Below are positions 58,998 to 64,000 of a DNA stretch of 64,000 nt, one piece after another. Source of the DNA: Spongilla lacustris. Taxonomy: Eukaryota; Porifera; Demospongiae; Spongillida; Spongillidae. The translations under genes were made by a program, and so were the position numbers. How positions within the stretch are numbered: position 1 is the stretch's first letter; each line of letters starts with the position of its first letter. The stretch lies in NCBI GenBank assembly GCA_949361645.1, contig OX442430.1, forward strand, positions 7,426,351-7,490,350, written 5' to 3'. The notes below the pieces were generated by a model that saw only the letters and a list, made by a program, of their open reading frames with translations, was not told where the DNA came from and made no database searches.

Positions 58998-60514
58998 TCA
59001 GTAACAGGTGCAAGAAGAATCGGCCACTTGTCCGGCTGGACAGAATGGTAGCGTTTGGTACTGGACTGCAGGCTGATAGCTGAATCTTGCGACTCCGCGA
59101 CGTAGTTTCTCCACGTGCACATCTCTTCTGCCTCTATAACCTCCATAGCCTCCACCTCCTCGCGCTGCTTGGCCTCCACCCCCAGGACCTCCATGAGAAG
59201 GACCCCCAGGACCTCTGTATGATGGACCTCCAGGACCTCCATGAGCAGGACCCCCGTGACCTCGAGTACCGGGACCTCTAGGAGCAGGACGCCCGGGACC
59301 TCGAGTACCGGGACCTCCAGGAGCAGGACCCCCGTGACCTCGAGTACCGGGACCTCGAGTACCGGGACCTCCATGAGCAGGACCCCCGTGACCTCGAGTA
59401 CCGGGACCTCCAGGAGCAGGACCCCCGTGACCTCGAGTACCGGGACCTCCAGGAGCAGGACCCCCGTGACCTCGAGTACCGGGACCTCCAGGAGCAGGAC
59501 CCCCGTGACCTCGAGTACCGGGACCTCCAGGAGCAGGACCCCCGTGACCTCGAGTACCGGGACCTCCAGGAGCAGTGACTGGGAAGCTTGGAACGCTGAT
59601 CTGAGGTGGTGCTACCACCGCCATTACCTGTACACACACACACTGACAGGTATTTGGGTCCAGCTGCTGAAGGGAGTTGCAGCTACGGGCGGTACACTGG
59701 CAGGAGCACGTGCTCGGATTGAACACCTGTCCCCCTCCGCAAAAGGATGGCGTGTTGCTGGGACACGCGCACTGACATTGGGTGTAGTCGAAGACCAGGG
59801 GGAACGGACACGTCTGCTGGACACTTCCGCACACGGACTGACAGCTGCAGCTAGTGTAGCTGAAGGTCTGGCCCGCGGGACAAGCAATAACAGCTGGACA
59901 CTCGCACTGACAGGTAGTAGTGTCGAAATATTGACCAGGATTGCACGCGACCTGGTTGGCGCACTGACAGCTGCAGGTCTGAGCGTTCAGCACCTGGTTG
60001 CTAGGACACGCAATGTTGCAGGCAGGGGATTGGTAGAGGGCAGGGGCTTGGAAGGGATTGGCTGATGCGACCTGCAAACGTGCACATATATTATTATCAT
60101 TATTATTATTTATTTTTATTTTTTATTTTTTATTTTTTATTACAACATGTATACACCACTTGAAAAACATGCAACTACTATTTCCTACATATACACATGC
60201 AGTCAGGATGGATGACGTTCTCTCGCCAGGAGTGCCCTAGTATTATTTTTATTATTAATATTATTATAATTATTAATATATGTATACATACATGTACATA
60301 TAATATATATTATTATTATTATATTATAATGTTATATTATTTATATATCATATACATATACACAGGATTTACAAAAGATCGCCCCTTTAAGGTTTTTAAA
60401 CATGCACATTGCAACATTACGTCATTTTCCGCACAATCATGCAGCGTGCGCCGTTGCATATATACTTACCAGTGCTAACGCCGCAAGAACCAGGCTGGAT
60501 AACCAAGCCTGCAT
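58998..60514 (-). CDS. B6: secreted Cys-rich, Gly/Pro-repeat protein
   Basis: Exons 60470..60514 and 58998..60071 give 372 aa. Signal exon MQAWLSSLVLAALAL (Arg4 to Trp). CXC units are conserved with small changes (GGGQVFNPSTCSCQC). The repeat domain (59180-59570) is dominated by GGPGTRGHGGPAP, so His replaces Pro relative to B1. The last residue is Tyr instead of His. Intron 1 is enlarged to 398 bases by AT-rich microsatellite. An AATAAA at 58639..58644 lies just beyond the 1.7-kb transposon. Confidence 0.85.
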
Positions 60515-60745
60515 CTCTTTGCTAGTCTTCTAGGGGGTCGAAGTGTGGGAAACCGATTCGAACTGTGGGCATTTATACGGCTCGTACATTACCACACCCC
60601 CTTTTTGAGTCGTCTACTCCTTTCGTCTGTGCAGGTGGAAGGCCAAGATGACAACAATATAAACAAAACAAATGCAACAAAGAAGTTGTTTCCTTCGAAC
60701 CCAAACAGTATTAACACACACCTTGCATGTAATTACATATAGCCG
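60515..60745 (-). promoter_or_regulatory. B6 promoter (TATAAA at 60572..60577)
   Basis: TATAAA 63 bases before the ATG, with GGGGGTGTGG and CACCTG conserved. Confidence 0.65.
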
Positions 60746-61734
60746 CGTGAAGTAAATAACAATTCCCTGACGCTCGCATTATCTCCACCTATACTAGCCT
60801 ATGCACCCGCGCGGTGTAGTTTATTGGACGTGTCCATGCTAATGATAATAATGAAGTATTACACAAACTATCTTCGCAATCATATGCAGATTCCTTTATA
60901 TTTATACTGTACCGGCTTTTGATATTTATGTAGTGCCGGCTTGGAATACTAGTATAAGGCAGCTCAAGGAATAAACCGGACCAGCCAAATCTTGATGTAT
61001 CGTTTATGATATTTATGCATATATATTCTTATGATTTCTGTATAGCGCGAGCTTTACGCTACAGCGATTGCAGATGTGCACGCGTCATACAGGTATACCT
61101 GTAAAAATAGGAAGCGCTATAGCGTAGATTCCAGATGCCAACGCTTTTAACAACACTTAATTTCGGACTGAGTACAAGTTTTTAGACAGTTTCAGCTGAA
61201 CGGCCCGCCCCCCATGCATGAAGAAAAACTGACCTGCAATAATAATTGCATATATTTGATGCTCTCTCATTCCCACTTCCCGCGGCCTTAAATTTATTGC
61301 CGCGTCATTGAAACATTAGCGTTCATATTGTTTTGGGCACGACGATAAATGATGTAAAAAATTGTATACGCACGCGCATTTTATTCAGTTCCAGGTATAT
61401 GTGCTTATGGTTAAGATTACAACTAATTAGACCGCGGCTCGTATTACATCACTGGTAACCCGAATTCTAAATAACCCACAACGTTTGGGCCACAACGATA
61501 TGGCCGCTAAAGTTTTGAACCTTCTGCGATGATGCGGCAAGGGATCGTACAATTAAATTAACTAATTGTGAATAAAGTACTCATCAGTTGTTCGTCTTAA
61601 TAAGTGGGAAAAGGGAGATCGACAACATAAAAGCCAAGCCAAACACCTACATGCATGTTGAATCAGCTGGAGCCTGGGTGCATTTCTGTATATAAATAAT
61701 CATAACAATTATAATCAACACTAACACAATATTA
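60746..61734. other. B6-B7 intergenic
   Basis: Duplicated flanks, including the distal block at 61040-61140 and an AATAAA at 61380..61385 (minus). No gene. Confidence 0.55.
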
Positions 61735-62975
61735 TCAGTTTTGTTTCAGTAACAGGTGCAAGAAGAATCGGCCACTTGTCCGGCTGGACAGAATGGTAGC
61801 GTTTATTTGGTACTGGACTGCAGGCTGATAGCTGAATCTTGCGACTCCGCGACGTAGTTTCTCCACGTGCACATCTCTTCTGCCTTTATAACCTCCATAG
61901 CCTCCACCTCCTCGCGCTGCTTGGCCTCCACCCCCAGGACCTCCATGAGAAGGACCCCCAGGACCTCTGTATGATGGACCTCCAGGACCTCTATGAGCAG
62001 GACCCCCAGGACCTCGAGTACCGGGACCTCTAGGAGCAGGACGCCCGGGACCTCGAGTACCGGGACCTCCAGGAGCAGGACCCCCGTGACCTCGAGTACC
62101 GGGACCTCTAGGAGCAGGACCCCCGTGACCTCGAGTACCGGGACCTCCAGGAGAAGGACCCCCGTGACCTCGAGTACCGGGACCTCCAGGAGCAGTGACT
62201 GGGAAGCTTGGAACGCTGATCTGAGGTGGTGCTACCACCGCCATCACCTGTACGCACACACACTGACAGGTATTTGGGTCCAGCTGCTGGAGGGAGTTGC
62301 AGCTACGGGCGGTACACTGGCAGGAGCACCCGAGCACCGAGCACGTGCTCGGATTGAACACCTGTCCCACTCCGCAAAAGGATGGCGTGTTGCTGGGACA
62401 CGCGCACTGACATTGGATGTAGTCGAAGGCCAGGGGGAACGGACACGTCTGCTGGACACTTCCGCACACGGACTGACAGCTGCAGCTTGTGTAGCTGAAG
62501 GTCTGGCCCGCGGGACAAGCAATAACAGCTGGACACTCGCACTGACAGGTAGTAGTGTCGAAATATTGACCAGAATTGCACGCGACCTGGTTGGCGCACT
62601 GACAGCTGCAGGTCTGAGCGTTCAGCACCTGGTTGCTAGGACACGCAATGTTGCAGGCAGGGTGATTGGTAGAGGGCAGGGGCTTGGAAGGGATTGGCTG
62701 ATGCGACCTGCAAACGTGCACATATAATATGTATTATGTATACATATATTTATTATTATTGTATATTTATTATATTATACTATATATATATATAATAATA
62801 TCATATACCGGTATATATACACAGGATTTATGCCCCTTTTAGATTATTAAACATGCATGTTGCAACATTACTTCATTTTCCGCGCAACCATGCATGCATG
62901 CATGCAGCGTGCGCCGTTGCATATACTTACCAGTGCTAACGCCGCAAGAACCAGGCTGGATAACCTAGCCTGCAT
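61735..62975 (-). pseudogene. B7: frameshifted family B copy
   Basis: Exon 1 (62931..62975) and the exon 2 acceptor (exon starts at 62707) are intact. One extra base near 62663 shifts the frame after LYQ, ahead of the first Cys. A 4-base insertion near 61805 shifts it again inside VQYQ, replacing the CPAGQ tail. A 15-base in-frame insertion near 62335 duplicates part of a CXC unit. The rest equals B6. It could be a recent pseudogene or carry assembly errors. Confidence 0.7.
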
Positions 62976-63215
62976 CTCTTCGCTAGTCTTCTAGTAGTTC
63001 GAAGTGTGGGAAACCGATTTGAACTGTGGGCATTTATACGGCTCGTACATTACCACACACCCTTTTTGAGTCGTCTACCCCTTTCGTCTGTGCAGGTGGA
63101 AGGCCAAGATGACAATTAACAATATAAAAAAAACAAATGCAACAAAGAAGTTGTTTCCTTCGAACCCAAACAATATTAACACACACCTTGCATGTAATTA
63201 CATGTAGCCGCGCGA
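62976..63215 (-). promoter_or_regulatory. B7 promoter (TATAAA at 63033..63038)
   Basis: Conserved layout with 63-base TATA-to-ATG spacing, despite the damaged coding region. Confidence 0.6.
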
Positions 63216-63540
63216 AGTAAATAACAATTTCCTGACGCTCGCATTTTCTTAAACTACTATAGCCTATATGCACCAGCACGGTGTAGTTTATGCATGGAAC
63301 GTGTCCATGCTACCCTTAGAAAGTTACAACCATGCAGTTTTATCGTATTGAATAACACAAATTATCTTTGCAATATAAGTATATATAATTATTTCTCTCT
63401 GTTGGAATCGATTTTGGTGCTCTAATTATTATCGCTTATCTCCAGATAGGAGTGGTGAATTTAAGAAGTGGCAATCTGGATTTTGATTTGTTCTTTTCTT
63501 TGTCTCGCTCTTAGTGCAATCCTTTATGGAGATATATATA
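63216..63540. other. flank of B7 unit
   Basis: Duplicated non-coding flank up to a junction near 63540, where it changes to intron-like B sequence. No gene. Confidence 0.5.
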
Positions 63541-63930
63541 TATAGTATCATAATATTATTATAATATATTTATACACAGGATTTATGCACCCCTTTTAGG
63601 TTATTAAGCATGCATGGTGCAACATTATGTCATTTTCCGCACAATCATGCAGCGTGCGCCGTTGCATACACTTATACCAGTGCTAACGCCGCAAGAACCA
63701 GGCTGGATAACCTACAGCCTGCATCTCTTCGCTAGTCTTCTAGTGGGTCGAAGTGTGAGAAACCGATTCGAAATGTGGGCATTTATACAACTCGTACATT
63801 ACCACACACCCTTTTTGAGTCGTCTACTCCTTTCGTCTGTGCAGGTGGAAGGCCAAGATGGCAACAATATAAACAGAAATTGTTTTCTTCGAACCCAAAC
63901 AACACACCTTGCATGTAATTACATATAGCC
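63541..63930 (-). pseudogene. B8: orphan promoter and damaged exon 1
   Basis: A TATAAA at 63782..63787 lies 63 bases before a relic ATG (63722..63724). Exon 1 (63678..63724) has a 2-base insertion (GCTGTAGG for GCTAGG) that leads to a stop. Its donor reads GTATAAG instead of GTAAGT. Part of intron 1 follows to 63541, then the sequence switches to B7 flank, so exon 2 is absent. Confidence 0.7.
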
Positions 63931-64000
63931 GCGTTAAGTAAATAACAATTCCCTGACGCTCGCATTATCTCCAACTATTAGCCTATGCACCCGCGTGGTG

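Overview
The window is eukaryotic and looks like an early-branching metazoan, most plausibly a sponge. The genes have short GT-AG introns, TATA boxes and AATAAA signals. One short exon resembles the C-terminus of complex I subunit NDUFV3, and there are many DNA transposons, foldback elements and pieces of an R2/R4-type LINE. The organism call is inference. There is one 200-base assembly gap (27920-28119).

The main content is a cluster of secreted cysteine-rich repeat genes built on one small unit, roughly C-x(4-6)-C-x(5-7)-F-[ND]-x(3)-C-x-C-x-C. Family A occupies 0.3-32.6 kb: A1 (minus, 313..8339, 2368 aa), A2 (plus, 14160..17801, 969 aa), A3 (minus, 22158..24019, 311 aa) and A4 (plus, 30060..32579, first exon not found). 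A1-A3 share one plan: a tiny signal-peptide exon ending in phase 0, one exon holding all the repeats and ending in phase 2, and a last exon of about 50 codons encoding a C-terminal cap with a CPCC motif. Each gene has amplified its own repeat unit (65 and 108 aa in A1, 74 aa in A2, 105 aa in A4); A3 is not amplified. A4 ends instead in a poly-proline tail, with a frameshifted relic of the cap exon just downstream.

Family B fills 37-64 kb: eight copies or fragments of a roughly 3-kb unit. Each intact gene encodes a 15-aa signal exon, five CXC units, a Gly/Pro-rich 13-residue minisatellite domain, and a Tyr/Gly segment followed by a dibasic conserved tail. B1, B2 and B3 point right and B4-B8 point left, so the array is a large tail-to-tail inverted repeat with a foldback element near its centre (50967..51251). 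Seven copies keep a TATA box exactly 63 bases upstream of the ATG. B5 is truncated, B7 is frameshifted, and B8 is an orphan promoter plus a damaged exon 1.

Between the genes lie elements whose ends can be read directly. They include two hAT-like elements with perfect 8-bp target duplications, a 5.2-kb CACTA-like element with a paralogous empty site, and a Mutator-like MITE with a 9-bp duplication nested in it. There are also a 1.8-kb inverted-repeat element carrying a small candidate gene, a foldback family with GCCTAGGC/GGGGGACA repeats, and RLE-type LINE remnants inserted in TAA-rich sites of the family B units. Long TG arrays occupy 43.5-46.1 kb. My reading is that the cluster encodes extracellular structural or adhesive matrix proteins evolving by repeat expansion and segmental duplication; no function is demonstrated by the sequence.
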